Positions 1-10,587 of a stretch of DNA of 64,000 nucleotides are shown here, piece after piece. The position numbers and the translations under genes were made by a program. Every line of letters starts with the position of its first letter. The first letter of the stretch is position 1. The notes below the pieces were generated by a model. The model was not told where the DNA came from. It saw nothing but the letters and a program-made list of their open reading frames with translations, and did not search any database. The stretch spans positions 2,046,001 through 2,110,000 of the forward strand of contig JAHYIO010000023.1 in the NCBI GenBank assembly GCA_020543525.1. Direction: 5' to 3'. The stretch comes from Coriolopsis trogii (Eukaryota; Basidiomycota; Agaricomycetes; Polyporales; Polyporaceae).

Positions 1-256
1 GACGAACAAAATAGTACGGGAGAATAACTGGAAGAGGTCCTCCTTTGATACCTGGAGCTCAAGGGTGATAACAATGATAGGTTTGATCTGCTCTGTGAGT
101 GCCTAACAATAGTCTCCAGCGTCTGCACCATGATGCAAACACCCTCAACACAGTCGATGACAACGAGCGCACCATTGGTGACATGGAGAGCAGCTGTGAC
201 CTTGGATGAGAAGTCAACGTGGCCAGAGGAGCCGTTCAAGTTGATCAAGAATTCGG
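1..256 (-). pseudogene. Elongation factor 2 fragment, broken
   Basis: Read on the minus strand, this left-edge piece matches the G-domain of translation elongation factor 2 (eEF2), the GTPase that moves the ribosome. From about 256 to 140 one frame reads [20 protein letters not shown] followed by a stretch like [12 protein letters not shown]. In eEF2 the G3 box is DSPGHVDF, so D and P are changed. From about 115 to 1 a second frame continues with EQIKPIIVI and [18 protein letters not shown]. The NKVD box that should lie between these two pieces is missing, so the GTPase could not work. The frameshift and the lost motif mark a pseudogene. It probably continues beyond the window. Family assignment is by recognisable conserved strings; the cause of the duplication is unknown. 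Confidence 0.75.
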
Positions 257-460
257 TGAGGTAAGTGTGTGCGTAGGGTATGAGTATGAGGCAAGTATGA
301 TTGATGTATGCTACACCAAGAAATCATGTCAAGAACGTCCAAGAAATGCGGCTATAGCTACAAGTGCGTGAAAGTGCTGTACCAATCGCAATTGATCAAT
401 CCACAAGTTCGTCCTCCTCGTCCTCATCCTCGTCATTGTCCTCCCCCTCATTCATTGTCA

Positions 461-599
461 ATGTGTCTGCCATGGGCATCCTCTCCATTCTCCGAGCCCC
501 GAATTGCATTCCAACGGGGTACTTCTGGTGGCCCGGGCTGCGCACCCTGAGGCTCTGCATGACCTTGTCGTGTGGACGCCTCTCGCATCGGCTGCTATA
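461..599 (+). repeat. Inverted repeat, left arm
   Basis: This 139-bp segment is the reverse complement of 1680-1818, with one mismatch seen by eye (T at about 594 against C). It starts ATGTGTCTGCCATGGGCATC and ends GGCTGCTATA. The partner arm lies about 1.1 kb away, next to gene remnants. No terminal motif or target duplication is evident, so it may be a local inverted duplication rather than a transposon end. Confidence 0.85.
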
Positions 600-678
600 T
601 ATGATCGCATCGAGGCATACCTTGATAGGTCACCCAGACCTATCAAGCTCGTCTACAAGATTAGTGGTGAAGCAGGTA

Positions 679-1683
679 AATGAATCAACTTGACAAACCA
701 AGAGGACTTCACAACGGCAATGGGCCGGGTGTGCGACAAGGCGATGCACGCACATACGAGGGTGGTGGCTATTGAGGTCAAGAACACGGTGAGTTCCACG
801 TAAAATTAGCCAGCCAGTGTCATATGCTCACCTGTTCCCAGACAAAGGCTTCCGGCCAAAGGGCAAGGGCAAGAAGCGGGCGCGCGAAGACAATGAGGCA
901 CCGGAACAGGATGCACCAGACTCACAACTGCAGGCATACAAGCGGCTCGAGCCCGCAGTTCGATGTGAGGCTCACCAGGGCCACTGTGTTGTTACCCAAC
1001 TCGGAGGTCAAGAGAGTCACCGCCGTCTCTCCCATGGTGAGATGACGTTGTGGGCAAAGAAGATTGTGAGTTCCATTACGAGTTCCTTGGACATTTTGAA
1101 TAGTAATATAACTTACTGTATACCAGTCGCTCGGGCAAGCGACTATTTACGACCCTCCCCATTGCCTAAACTTCGACCGTGGCCCGGCAAAGTGGCCACG
1201 CAACTCCAAGTTACCGCAGCTCCCTCAAATTCACGTTACGATCAACACAAGTCCTAGTACCAGCCAGCAGGTCGAGCCGCCAGTGACTAGGACTCCCTGT
1301 ACTCCCTTCTCGAGCGTCGCCTGTGAGCCAACCCCTTTTGAGCAATCCAAGAGCTCAGGCGACCTCAGTGTTCCCACAGGCCAGGCTGGCACAGACGACC
1401 TGGAGAAACGCTGCCTCGCTGCCGTTGACAATCTCACGCGGCCACTCACGCCTGTCTTAGGAGAACCTGTGTTTCCCCATATCTCTGCTGTGATCGCACT
1501 TCTTGAGCTTGACTTTCCCCAGCACAACCGTAGTGACCTCTAGCAGGACCTCATTGACAATGATATATGCGACATATGCACGCTCGAGTTCATGCTGAGC
1601 CAGGTTGGTGACATGGGAATCCAACGGGCGAAGTTGCTACACGTGTATGCCAGATTTGGCATGGCCCCAATCCTCAGCTTATA
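679..1683 (+). pseudogene. Unrecognised spliced gene remnant
   Basis: Several exon-like pieces follow each other on the plus strand. One ends at 788 before GTGAGT. The next, 842-1065, encodes a basic stretch (GKGKKRAREDN) and then CVVTQLGGQESHRR and LWAKKI, and ends before another GTGAGT. A third starts after an AG near 1129 with SLGQATIYDPPHCLNFDRG, continues through a Pro/Ser/Thr-rich linker, and ends in a helical part with LEFMLSQVGDMG. A TAG near 1541 sits where CAG would keep the frame open. The reading frame also slips between the first two pieces. The layout is like hypothetical proteins scattered in Agaricomycete repeat regions, but I do not recognise a named domain. Probably a dead gene or part of a mobile element. 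Confidence 0.4.
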
Positions 1684-1818
1684 GCGGCCGATGCGAGAGG
1701 CGTCCACACGACAAGGTCATGCAGAGCCTCAGGGTGCGCAGCCCGGGCCACCAGAAGTACCCCGTTGGAATGCAATTCGGGGCTCGGAGAATGGAGAGGA
1801 TGCCCATGGCAGACACAT
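1680..1818 (-). repeat. Inverted repeat, right arm
   Basis: Reverse-complement partner of 461-599. The arm begins at the end of the preceding gene remnant and stops just before the Pro/Gln-rich exon on the minus strand. Confidence 0.85.
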
Positions 1819-1888
1819 CTCACTGGCGACAGTACGTGCCCGAGCACGAGGATTCATTCAGGTAAATATAGGCGATATTTGCTTACCT

Positions 1889-2240
1889 CCAGGGCGGGGT
1901 TCGGTGTTAGGGCGCCGCTTCGCAGCCTTCTCCCCTTCCTTGCGTCCACGGGGCTCCGGCTGTGGTGCGGGGGCACATCTGGGCCTTGAGGCTGAGGCTG
2001 AGGCTGAGGCTGAGGTTGGTAGTATGGCACAACACCAGGTTGGTGCCAAGCCTGCGGAGCTGCGCCGAAGGGGTAAAACGGTGCAGGGTAACCGTTGTAT
2101 GGCATTACGGGAGGACCGGGAAAATGGGCAGGCAGGTAGGGTGGATAGTGATGTAGCACATGTTGTTCACATTGCTGAGGACCAAGCGCGAGCTGGTCAG
2201 GGGGAGGCAGCAGTTCATTGTTGGCAGGGTGTTCAGGCAT
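1889..2240 (-). CDS. Pro/Gln-rich first exon, unknown protein
   Basis: A minus-strand exon starts with ATG at 2240 and runs about 117 codons to a GTAAGC donor just below 1889. The product is rich in Pro, Tyr and His, with a (PQ)5 run (YYQPQPQPQPQPQG) and a basic tail (RKGRRLRSG). The run comes from a short tandem of GAGGCT units at 1986-2015. No domain is recognised. The downstream exons cannot be followed, because the next stretch is the inverted repeat at 1680-1818. Low-complexity proteins of this type are common next to Agaricomycete repeats. It may not be expressed. Confidence 0.35.
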
Positions 2241-2487
2241 GATGCGGTGGGAGAGCAGGAGAGCACGGCCTTCCTTCTGGTTTGCTTCCCACTCTATATT
2301 GGCTCTTTATGACCCAGAATCATGCCACCGTTGTCTTTTTTTTACTCGTCACTCTCAGGGTTGTCTTTCGTGCAACACGGCATGTTGTTTCAGTAGTAGG
2401 CGGATATCACGTGACCTCGGGCGTTCTACCAACAAGTACAGGGAGGTTCGCTTTGATCTGACGTCGCCCTCCTCGACTTCAACCACT

Positions 2488-3261
2488 ATGTCTAGCACCC
2501 CCTCCTCTTTCCGCACCCCCACCAACTCCTCTGGGAGCCCTATCCCACCCAACACGCCCCGGAAGGGCTTGGTGCTCCGCTATATCAATGGGGAAATGGT
2601 CACCGAGAGAGAGTTGAGGCTGTGCGCTTAATTGTTCAGCACCAACTATGCCGTTTGGGATGAAGGTGATTCATGGATGGGTGAGTACTCTCTCTCTCTC
2701 TCTCTCTACATGCTCTCTTGTTTATGCTGACTGAACTTTACTAGGATCCCCTGTGAGGATCACGTCTAGGATGTTGCGGGAGCAGTATCTAAACCCCTGT
2801 GTTTATGATACGCTCCTGTGTGTGCTTGGCGGGACAGAGAATTCGTGGGATATGCATTTGTATCAAAGTGGAAGATTGCGTCAGGTACATTGTTGCTACT
2901 GACTGTTACTCTTATGTGATCTAATTCTTCTTCCAGGATGGGTAGGATGGGTCACGCAGTTGGTTGTGGCCAAGCAACAATGCCACCAGTACATTGCTAC
3001 AGGGATGCTGCACCTGGTCAAGGGAACCACTTGGTACAACGACGTTGTGATGATGGGCATAATATCTTCTTACCTCGCAGTGTGCCGGGCACGATCTCCC
3101 TTGCCTATACATGTTTTTACGTAGATCCCAACGCGGCCAATGCTCTCATCAACCGTGCAAAGGAACTTGGTGACTGGGCCCTGGGCAACTTAGCAAATGG
3201 TCATGAGTTCCTCCTTGTTATGCCCACCCTCACGTCACCTGCTAGCCCAGACCCGTTCTGA
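2488..3261 (+). pseudogene. Unrecognised three-exon remnant
   Basis: A reading frame starts MSSTPSSFRTPTNSSG at 2488. It meets a TAA at 2629-2631, where CAA would give Gln, and continues to an exon end before GTGAGT at about 2681. A second exon (about 2746-2884) reads LREQYLNPCVYDTLLCVLGG. A third (from about 2938) reads WVTQLVVAKQQCHQYIATG and then, after a one-base frame slip near 3120, DPNAANALINRAKELGDWA up to a stop at 3259-3261. Codon use and donor/acceptor sites look real, but the stop and the slip show decay. No known family is recognised. The gene diverges from the Pro/Gln-rich exon at 1889-2240. Confidence 0.4.
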
Positions 3262-4616
3262 TTATTGTGGCTCCCACGCTGTATTTGTATCTTGATGTGT
3301 ACCTCCCATTATAGAAATATCTCGCTCGCATCAGCATGATTCGAAGTCCGCTGCATCTAAAAAAAACCAAGCAGAGGTCTATCGTTTTGACATCAGCTGT
3401 AAGACGGCTTTGCTCGCGCTAACAGAGCGGATCCCTTGGTAAGATCTGAGGAAAAATTTCCCACGAGTGATGAGTCTGGTGCGCGTGAGGAGAGACTCCA
3501 CTACGCTGGCTACTTCGCCCTCTACACGTGTATACCTAATATGGAGGTGGGTGCAGTCTGCCAAATTGTCAATTGCGGTCTCAATACTTGAGAAGAGGAA
3601 TGAACACAGTGCATTCAAGCAGGTGGGACATCGATGCGACGCGCGCGCAGGAGCCACCCGCGCGTTGTGGCTATGCTGCTGAGTCTGAACTTGACTTGTG
3701 AAGCGCCGTGCGTGTTGTGTCGTGCAGCGAGAATTGAGCACCCCTAGTGAATGATCAATCAACATGTCTCTTGTTCCTTTCCAAATCTGTACATTGGTCA
3801 CCCCCATGCTCTTGGTCCGTGCATTCATCAATCTCCATGCGTATCTTTCCTCGCCCATCCTTACCCCACTTATGTCCATGTCCCATGCCCATTGCCCCTG
3901 CCTATACTTTGTTGGCTTGGTGATGTGAATTCTCCTATTGTTTTTGAACATTGCTTTGCTTGTCTCCATGCTCACTCCATTTCGTATTCCTTGCCCCTGC
4001 GTCTTATGTAACCATAGTATATTGGTGTACATATACATGCTCCAAGTCCCAGTGTGAAAAGGCTTGTAACGTGCGTGATGCAATACCTGTATTGCATACA
4101 ATGTATCTCAATGTCACTCTATCATGCTACCAAAACCCCCCAGCAAACCCCCCAGCAATGCTCTTCTACCCATTGTGAGTCCATTGAACGCAAGGTGCCA
4201 AGTTATATGCACAGATACAACCCTCCCCCTCAACAGCAAAGGAGGTGTGCATGGCTTGCGCACCTTCCAGGCTTCCAATCTCCTCTCACTTGCTACAAAA
4301 CCAGCCATCCTAAGCCATCCTGCTATATGGATGCTATAATCTTATTCAAACATGTATGTTTGGGTGCCTATGGCTCACTCAGACCCTTTTGGTTGACTAT
4401 TCAGAGCAAACACAGCAGCCTCAGTCATCAATGAGTGATGTGGTTGACCTTAAGGATCTTGCTGTCATGGAGGACCACTGGGTGTCCAGTGCAGGCCTTG
4501 TGGATATGTGGTGGAGAAGTGGGTTTTTAGTGAATCTGTACCTTGCACCTTGTTGAGTCTGGGACATCAAGGTGAGTGCTTTCACTGTGTGCGCTGTTTT
4601 TGATTCCCTATCATCT
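3262..4616. other. Stretch without a supportable gene
   Basis: This stretch holds one long minus-strand open frame (3379-4101, about 240 codons). Its composition is irregular, it has no recognisable motif, and it overlaps open frames on the other strand, so I do not call it a gene. The part from 4430 to 4556 encodes a short acidic peptide on the plus strand just before the solo LTR and may be a remnant. No terminal repeats are visible. Confidence 0.5.
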
Positions 4617-5040
4617 TGTTACAACCCTCCCTCGTTCTTCGACCAATATCATCTTGTTGCTTACCACTTTATCTTGCCACCTGCTCATTCTCATCATCTT
4701 GCTTACCCTTCATCTGTTCATCCATGCCATTTCCTGCTTCGTCACCATCTTGACACATGCTTTACCATCCTTGCTATTTATACTTCCTCACTCAGTTAGC
4801 CTATCCATATATCAACCCAGATCCGTCAGCTTATCTATATATATCCACCCTGCTCAGTTATCCTTGGACTAATGACTTCTCTCTGTGCCACTGCCAATAA
4901 ATAGCTGAGGTTTCCATCAAGGAACCTTGGCTTTTTTCTGATTTATCTCATCTTGTACTACTACTTTCTTGTCATATCTTTGTGACATCCCGCTGTGTGC
5001 TCGAAGGCTGCAGCATCTCTCGCTTAGACCAATCGCAACA
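4617..5040 (+). mobile_element. Solo LTR of the Gypsy-2 family, divergent
   Basis: A 424-bp LTR begins TGTTACAACCC and ends ATCGCAACA. It is flanked by a perfect 5-bp target duplication CATCT (4612-4616 and 5041-5045). It aligns along its length with the LTRs at 20687/26253, 34048-34484 and 36075-36559, sharing for instance TTTCCATCAAGGAACC and CAGATCCGTCAGCTTA, but it is the most diverged copy. Its end has CGCAACA where the others have TTAACA. A solo LTR arises when the two LTRs of a full element recombine. Confidence 0.85.
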
Positions 5041-5325
5041 CATCTCCCCTCAACACTTACCTACCCTCTCCTCAAGTAGCCTTCCCTCGACCTGCTAGTC
5101 AAGTACCAGTGTAATCTCCCCAAGACATAAAAAAGCTCTTTACATGGTGTGTGACCTACGGTTTATCTGTCACTATCCTGCAGTCGCTCAGACTGCCTGG
5201 GTATACAGGGACATTCAAAGCCGCTATGCATGATGTTGACATCCGTGCCCATTACCATATTGCAATACTCACACAGTGCTTGCCATGTAGCCTGCTTCTT
5301 AGGCATGGAGCAATACAATCTTGTA
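5041..5325. other. Spacer between solo LTR and MITE
   Basis: About 285 bp between the LTR target duplication and the next element. A short plus-strand open frame is present, but nothing recognisable. I see no gene here. Confidence 0.5.
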
Positions 5326-5873
5326 AGGTAGGCCCAAAGCAGATTCAACCACTTCACGTGATTTTCATGTGACGTGGACTGTCACTCTGAATATACCTTG
5401 TATTTCCATAGCGCTCAATAAGTGTTGATAAGAGGTGGTAGACAAGATGACTGCGGCTCTGCCTGCTGGCTCCTGCCGTATACGCACACTGCAATCTTAT
5501 CCACTCTTGGCCTGTCCATGAGCACTGAGCTCTGGTTGCAAGTGGGGCCTCATGCAGTCCTTTGCAAATTGGTGAATTCCATCGATGGCATGATCATCCC
5601 TCTTGACTCTTGAGTGCATGCACCAGTAAGTTATCCGGTCCTTCATGGAACTACTGCAGGACTGATAGGTGTATATCACACTTGCCTTTCTGCAATTCAC
5701 GGGCCCCCCTTGTTATTCTTCACGCACATTAGTTATGCTACTCTACGCTCTTTCGAACTACTTGCTCGCTTGGAACGTTGTCATACAATATCACAACTTA
5801 ATTGCATTAGGCGCCCAGTTATTGCGTGATGTCACTGTGTGACATAGTGGTCGAATCTGCTTTGGGCCTACCT
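5326..5873. mobile_element. Short TIR element (MITE)
   Basis: The ends form an inverted repeat of about 30 bp: AGGTAGGCCCAAAGCAGATT on the left and its complement on the right, with one or two mismatches. A TA dinucleotide lies on each side (5324-5325 and 5874-5875). The element is 548 bp and encodes no transposase. The TA duplication suggests mobilisation by a Tc1/mariner-type enzyme, although a PIF-type 3-bp site cannot be ruled out. Confidence 0.65.
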
Positions 5874-5875
5874 TA

Positions 5876-6199
5876 TGTATCCCTCATATAATGCCTTCTT
5901 TGCCCTTCCTCAATGACATTGATGACCTGCCTGACACCACCTTTGGCCACCCTCATGCTATGCAATTCAAGGTCAAGGAGAGTGGTATTCCCCTCACTCA
6001 TGCCGCAGCTCCTTCTGCTGGTACAACAAACTCCAAGCTCTATTTCCTCGATAAAATCTAACAGACCAGTGGTCTTTTGACAACATTCAGCTAACTGCCA
6101 AGCAGTCTCAAATTCTGCTGCCTCTCTCAGTCTGTCCCAGAAGTATAAGAGTGCCCATGGCAGCAGAAGGACCAGGCCATGACAGGCAATCACATTATA
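5876..6199. other. Short coding-like remnant
   Basis: From 5892 the plus strand reads MPSLPFLNDIDDLPDTTFGH and stays open to a TAA near 6060. A minus-strand frame is open over the same bases. No family is recognised. It directly follows the MITE and may be the sequence the MITE landed in. Confidence 0.25.
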
Positions 6200-7751
6200 C
6201 TTTTGTATAGCAAAACCATTTATTTTTTGCTAGAAACCTTATCAGCTTGGCCAATCAACTCTGTTTTGCAGTGTGATAATTTTTGTCAAGCTGATTTCTC
6301 TATTCTCAAAATTGCCAAAGATAGAAATTTTTGCCATACTCAGTCTTGCCAGTTGATGGGAATTCTGTCTATATATGGTAATGCATATCAAGCCTGCATC
6401 ATATAAGTTACTTATCAAATGCACAAGCAAGCATCTTTGGAACATGGTAGTAAGACTTATACTTCTGAGAACTGAAGGCTTTGACATGTAACTGAGCATC
6501 TCAAGAGCTAAGCCCAGACCAGTATGCTTCTATCCACCATAGTGACTGATGCTTCCACTGCTAGATCAGCTCTACACTGATGAAGCAAGAGCCACTGGCA
6601 TATTCTGCTATAAAGTGAGAAAGGTATAATCACAGTGCTCTCAGAGGTACTATCTCACTTCCTCCCAGAAAAGTTCAATAGTGTTAAGCTCACAGTGATA
6701 CTTCAGCAAGAAGATACACATATGGCCAGCAGCTTCAATAACTTCTTGAACCAGAGCGTGCTGCTCCTTGAAGCCAAGTTGAGAATCAAGGATCCATTTT
6801 GTACAGCATGTCATAGCTTTGAGATTGCACTTCTTGCCATCCTAATACTGCATCTGAAATTCTAGAACTCAGAGCTCACACTCTGTCAGGACCTGCTTCA
6901 TACCCTTTAGGGCATCTGGGTATTCTGGGTGGTCCAGAGGGAAATTCATTGGCTGGAGCACCTTTTGACCACCCTGCATAAACCAGCATGCAAGCCTGCT
7001 TCCCTGCTGGGTGGAGATTTATAACCACCTCCTTCATGTGTTTCTTTATTTTAGGCAAGAAGTGCTTTTGACAGTATGCAATAATATTGGGGTGATCGTG
7101 ACTATTAAAATAGAGGCCCTTTTTATAGTTGGTATATTGGAAGCCCTCAGAGTAAAGCTATCAGTGTGCTGTTGTGATTGAGATTCCTCATCCAATTTTG
7201 AGCTAAATGTGTGGAAAAAGAATGATCTCCATATACTTTTTCCAGCCTTGGAGCATCTTTTATCTGACAATCCCCTTGAAATACTCGGTGTTAGGAACAG
7301 ACCAGCCACTGAACCAACTATGCCAAAAGGATGCAATGTCAAGCTTGGCTTGACATTTGGCTAGTGCTATATATATGGTTCAATTGCTGCTGTAACACTC
7401 AGTCTGTGTAAGTAAGCCCCTTTATTTACATTTACTTAACGTCTCTCATACTTTGGTAGGTTTGGCTTTGCAAGGAGGAACTGCTCATTTATTCATACAC
7501 CATTCTCTCTTATTAGAAGTATAGGCTGAGATGCTTGTATTACATGATTATGGCTGCTCTAAATTACTATATATAGAGAGAATTCCCATTACTTGGTGAA
7601 ATTGAGAATATCTAAAATTTCCATCTTTGGCAATTTTGGAAATTGAAAAAATTGGCTTTATAGTAATGATCATACTATAAAACAGAGTTGATTGATCAAG
7701 CCAATAAGAGTTCTGACAAAAATTGGGGCATCATTTATGGCTGTACAAAAG
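6200..7751 (-). mobile_element. Decayed DDE transposon with ~200-bp TIRs
   Basis: The first and last ~190 bases are inverted copies, roughly three quarters identical by eye (for example AAACAGAGTTGATTG near 7681 against its complement near 6262). Both ends have TA followed by CTTTTGTA, giving a TA target duplication (6198-6199 and 7752-7753). On the minus strand between about 7340 and 6640 a broken transposase can be followed. Its last part reads IFLLKYHCELNTIELFWEE, which is the D/E end of the DDE domain typical of a basidiomycete Tc1-like family (usual form FLPKFHCELNPIE). Several stops and frame slips interrupt it. The element cannot be active. It is AT-rich compared with the genes on the right. 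Confidence 0.7.
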
Positions 7752-7753
7752 TA

Positions 7754-8074
7754 GCAGTGATGAGATAGTTCACACCATAGATATAACTAAGTCTTGGCAC
7801 TAAGCTATTACAGAAATATTTGATAGAGTACAGAGGTAGAGCAAGTCCATAATGTCCGTCACATGATAAATAACCATATAATGGAACTACCTAACAACAG
7901 ATAGGATCAAATAGTATGATGCATGGTCAGGAATATATACCAATCAGAGTCTGAGCTTCAGGGACTCAGCTGGGGGGCACAGGATATAACAGAAACTCCA
8001 CATGATAGAATCTAATGTTTTTAATAACAAGTCCAGGGCCTTGGTATCCCAGGTATAAGTATATCTGTTCTTGC
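7754..8074. other. AT-rich spacer, nothing recognised
   Basis: About 320 bp with stops in all frames. No repeat end or coding segment could be recognised. Confidence 0.5.
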
Positions 8075-9262
8075 ACAATGGGCAAGCATCAGAAAGCAGT
8101 AAACAAATATGATGATAAAATTCTCAACTAATATAGCCTCCTTTAAGAATAAATAGCTTATTTTTAGCAGGTGCCTATGCTATTCTACTCAAATGCAATT
8201 CCCCATTATGGAAGTATAATAGTAAGACTCAAACTGAATACTCACTAGTTATAAGAGTAAGAAGAGAATAAAGGGTGAGATAGAAAGGCTGGTTAGGCCA
8301 GAGATAGTTGAGCTTAGACAATAAGTGGATTAGTCTGAGGGGAGACAGCCCTCAGGTAGGGGGTATATATACATACTGACCAGTTCCCCAGGGACTAGGG
8401 AGAGACTCTGGATACTCTAAGTTACTAAGCTAATTACATGACCAGAATGAGTCGGAATCACTACTAATTTATAGTGCTGAGCATGCTTATTACTCAGCAG
8501 AAACTGACCAATAGCATCCACTACATTACTAGGCAAGTATCCAGAACATTCTACCTATGTCTAGACCAGTCTGTAGTAGGAGTCTAGCCATGGAACAGTC
8601 TAGAACAATATTCTAGACTGTTCCAGAGAGAATCTAGAGCTGGAACATTCCACAGAATGGTTCCTATCAAGGGAGATCCCCAAATAAGGTAAAAAGCAAA
8701 TAAAGCAATGATGACTTCTAATATCTGGGTGATAAGGGCACTTGTCCATCAGATAAGTGTTGGATAAGTACTAGATAAATCAAATAAACTAATATCTCCC
8801 TGAGATAAGCCCTGGAAAGATCTGAGAAAGGTTCCAATTTGTGACAGGAAGATGAGTATGTCACCTTTCTGCAGGCAATCATGCTACAAGATATTAAGGA
8901 ACAATGTAAGTTATATCTTGCAAATTTTCAGACATGGGAATGTCACTAGTATAAGTGACCTTTTCCAACAATTTTCTAACAATATTCCGCTCATATCCTT
9001 CTGCACTAAACCTCTCATATATTGCCCTCATTACCTGCTAATGAATATCTCCATGTTAGCTCACAATTTATATTTCTAACAATCAGACCATAAATGCCAC
9101 ATATCCAGTGTCTGAGAAGGGGCACTGATGATTAATAGAATGTAGCATACATTACTGCCAAATATGAACCAAAGATATGCAATGAAGGCTACATTAGTTG
9201 AGAAATTCCTTATGGTATTTGTTCACTGCTTTCTGGCACTTGCCCACCATGTTGGTATATGA
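8075..9262. repeat. Inverted duplication with ~100-bp arms
   Basis: The left arm (about 8075-8180) contains CAGAAAGCAGTAAACAAAT and CTCAACTAATATAGCCT. The right arm (about 9155-9262) contains the reverse complement of closely related sequence (CAGAAAGCAGTGAACAAAT and CTCAACTAATGTAGCCT). Both arms encode the same short tail, about KCQKAVNKYHKEFLN followed by stop, so a coding end was duplicated in inverted orientation. The ~1 kb between them is AT-rich and holds a strong hairpin at 8591-8625. No clear target duplication was found. It could be a fold-back element or two copies of one decayed element. Confidence 0.5.
8591..8625. repeat. Perfect 15-bp hairpin
   Basis: TGGAACAGTCTAGAA and its exact reverse complement TTCTAGACTGTTCCA flank a 5-base loop (CAATA). 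A weaker copy of the arm sequence follows at 8638-8662. No gene ends here, so a terminator role is not supported. It may be an internal part of a dead element. Confidence 0.8.
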
Positions 9263-9722
9263 TTCCTCAGGATTTTCAGTTTGAAATTTGACAACATGGT
9301 AGAATTGATAGGATATACTAGCAGTTTTTATATATATAGAGTAACTGCATGTCAGCGTGCACTGGTCATAGTCTGCATATAGGCGGCCAAGACAAAGGGC
9401 ATAGTTACTCTTATAGATCTTGGTATGATATTTATAAGAAAGACTACTCTTTGTCATGGACACACTTCCTACCTCTGCCAATGGCAGATATCCCTAATGT
9501 ACTCTTATTACCTGCATTAAATTGGGACTGCCACTTCTGCAGCTTCAACTGCACAGGTGAGGGACTATTCATACCTGTTGAAGATATTACCAGGTTGAAG
9601 CTTGCAAGAGCATAAGATGACTAAGTATATGTACTTGTATCTGAGCTATATCCAGCACTCTGAGGGAAGCAGACAATGTTCTCAAGCTGCAGTGCAAAGT
9701 GCTCTACCAAACCTAGGTGGAT

Positions 9723-10174
9723 AGTAATGTGTCGGGCTCAGATACCTGGGCTTAGGCTTGGCTTCTGAGGGCTCAGGCCAGGCTTGGGTCGGGTCAGGCT
9801 TGTACCTAGGCTTGGTGGCTAGAGGTGAGTGGCAAGAACAAAGTGTAGGTGACACCAGAAAGCCTTATGTAATGACCCAAATCAGGTAGGAGAGATGCTA
9901 AACAGCTGCCAACCATGGTAGACACCGCTGTCTCACCTTATTTAACAGTGCTCTCCTGCTTCAAGGGTCACTCATCCTCAATATTGCACTCACTCAAGCC
10001 ATATTCCTCTCTTAAAAGCACACAAACCTGGGCTTAAAGACCAGGCTTATGCTTTGGATCTTCCAAGCCTAGTCCTCAAGCCCTTGAAAGCCCTCCTCAG
10101 GTCAGGCCAGGCCAGGCTTTTGAGAGCCGGGTACCCAAGGCTCATGGGCTTTGAGCCCGAGCCTGCACATCACT
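9723..10174. mobile_element. hAT-like MITE, GGCTTGG-rich
   Basis: The ends are imperfect inverted repeats: AGTAATGTG..GGGCTCA on the left, AGTGATGTGCAGGCTCGGGC read inward from the right. Many copies of AGGCTTGG / CCAAGCCT lie inside, more densely near the ends, as in subterminal repeats. Candidate 8-bp target duplications are CTAGGTGG (9713-9720) and TTAGGTAG (10175-10182), differing by two transitions. No coding capacity. Ends and class are inferred from these features only. Confidence 0.5.
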
Positions 10175-10587
10175 TTAGGTAGGAGTTGTTGTCTGGTGTT
10201 TCATGCACAATGTGGTTGAGGTGTCCAATGACAGTTACATTGGAGTTTGGATCTCCTATTAGTGATACCAAAAAATGAACATACTGCCAGGCAAGGCTGT
10301 GGGAGTTCCTGTGCCCTGGCTTTGACTGGAAGATAAGGATGCCTGCTGCAATGTCAATGTTGGTATTAATGGAGTGAGCAGAGAGAGTCTGTTCTACTGT
10401 TGCATTGTAGGTGTGGCTGTGGAAGCCAATGTAGGAGTGGGACAAGGCATTGGACAAGGAGGTGAGAGACTCAATAAAGAGGGAGAAGAGCTGGGCACAA
10501 TTGTCATCTTTGTGCAGCAAAGATTGTTAGTCTTGAGCCTGAACAACACAGCATAACAGGTTATATAGAGCAATAGCACTCACCTCC

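Noticed and set aside
3379..4101. 240-codon minus-strand open frame
   Set aside because: Irregular composition, no motif, no splice structure and overlapping open frames on the other strand. Not supported as a gene.
8591..8625. Hairpin as transcription terminator
   Set aside because: No gene ends here, there is no U-rich tail, and this type of terminator is bacterial.
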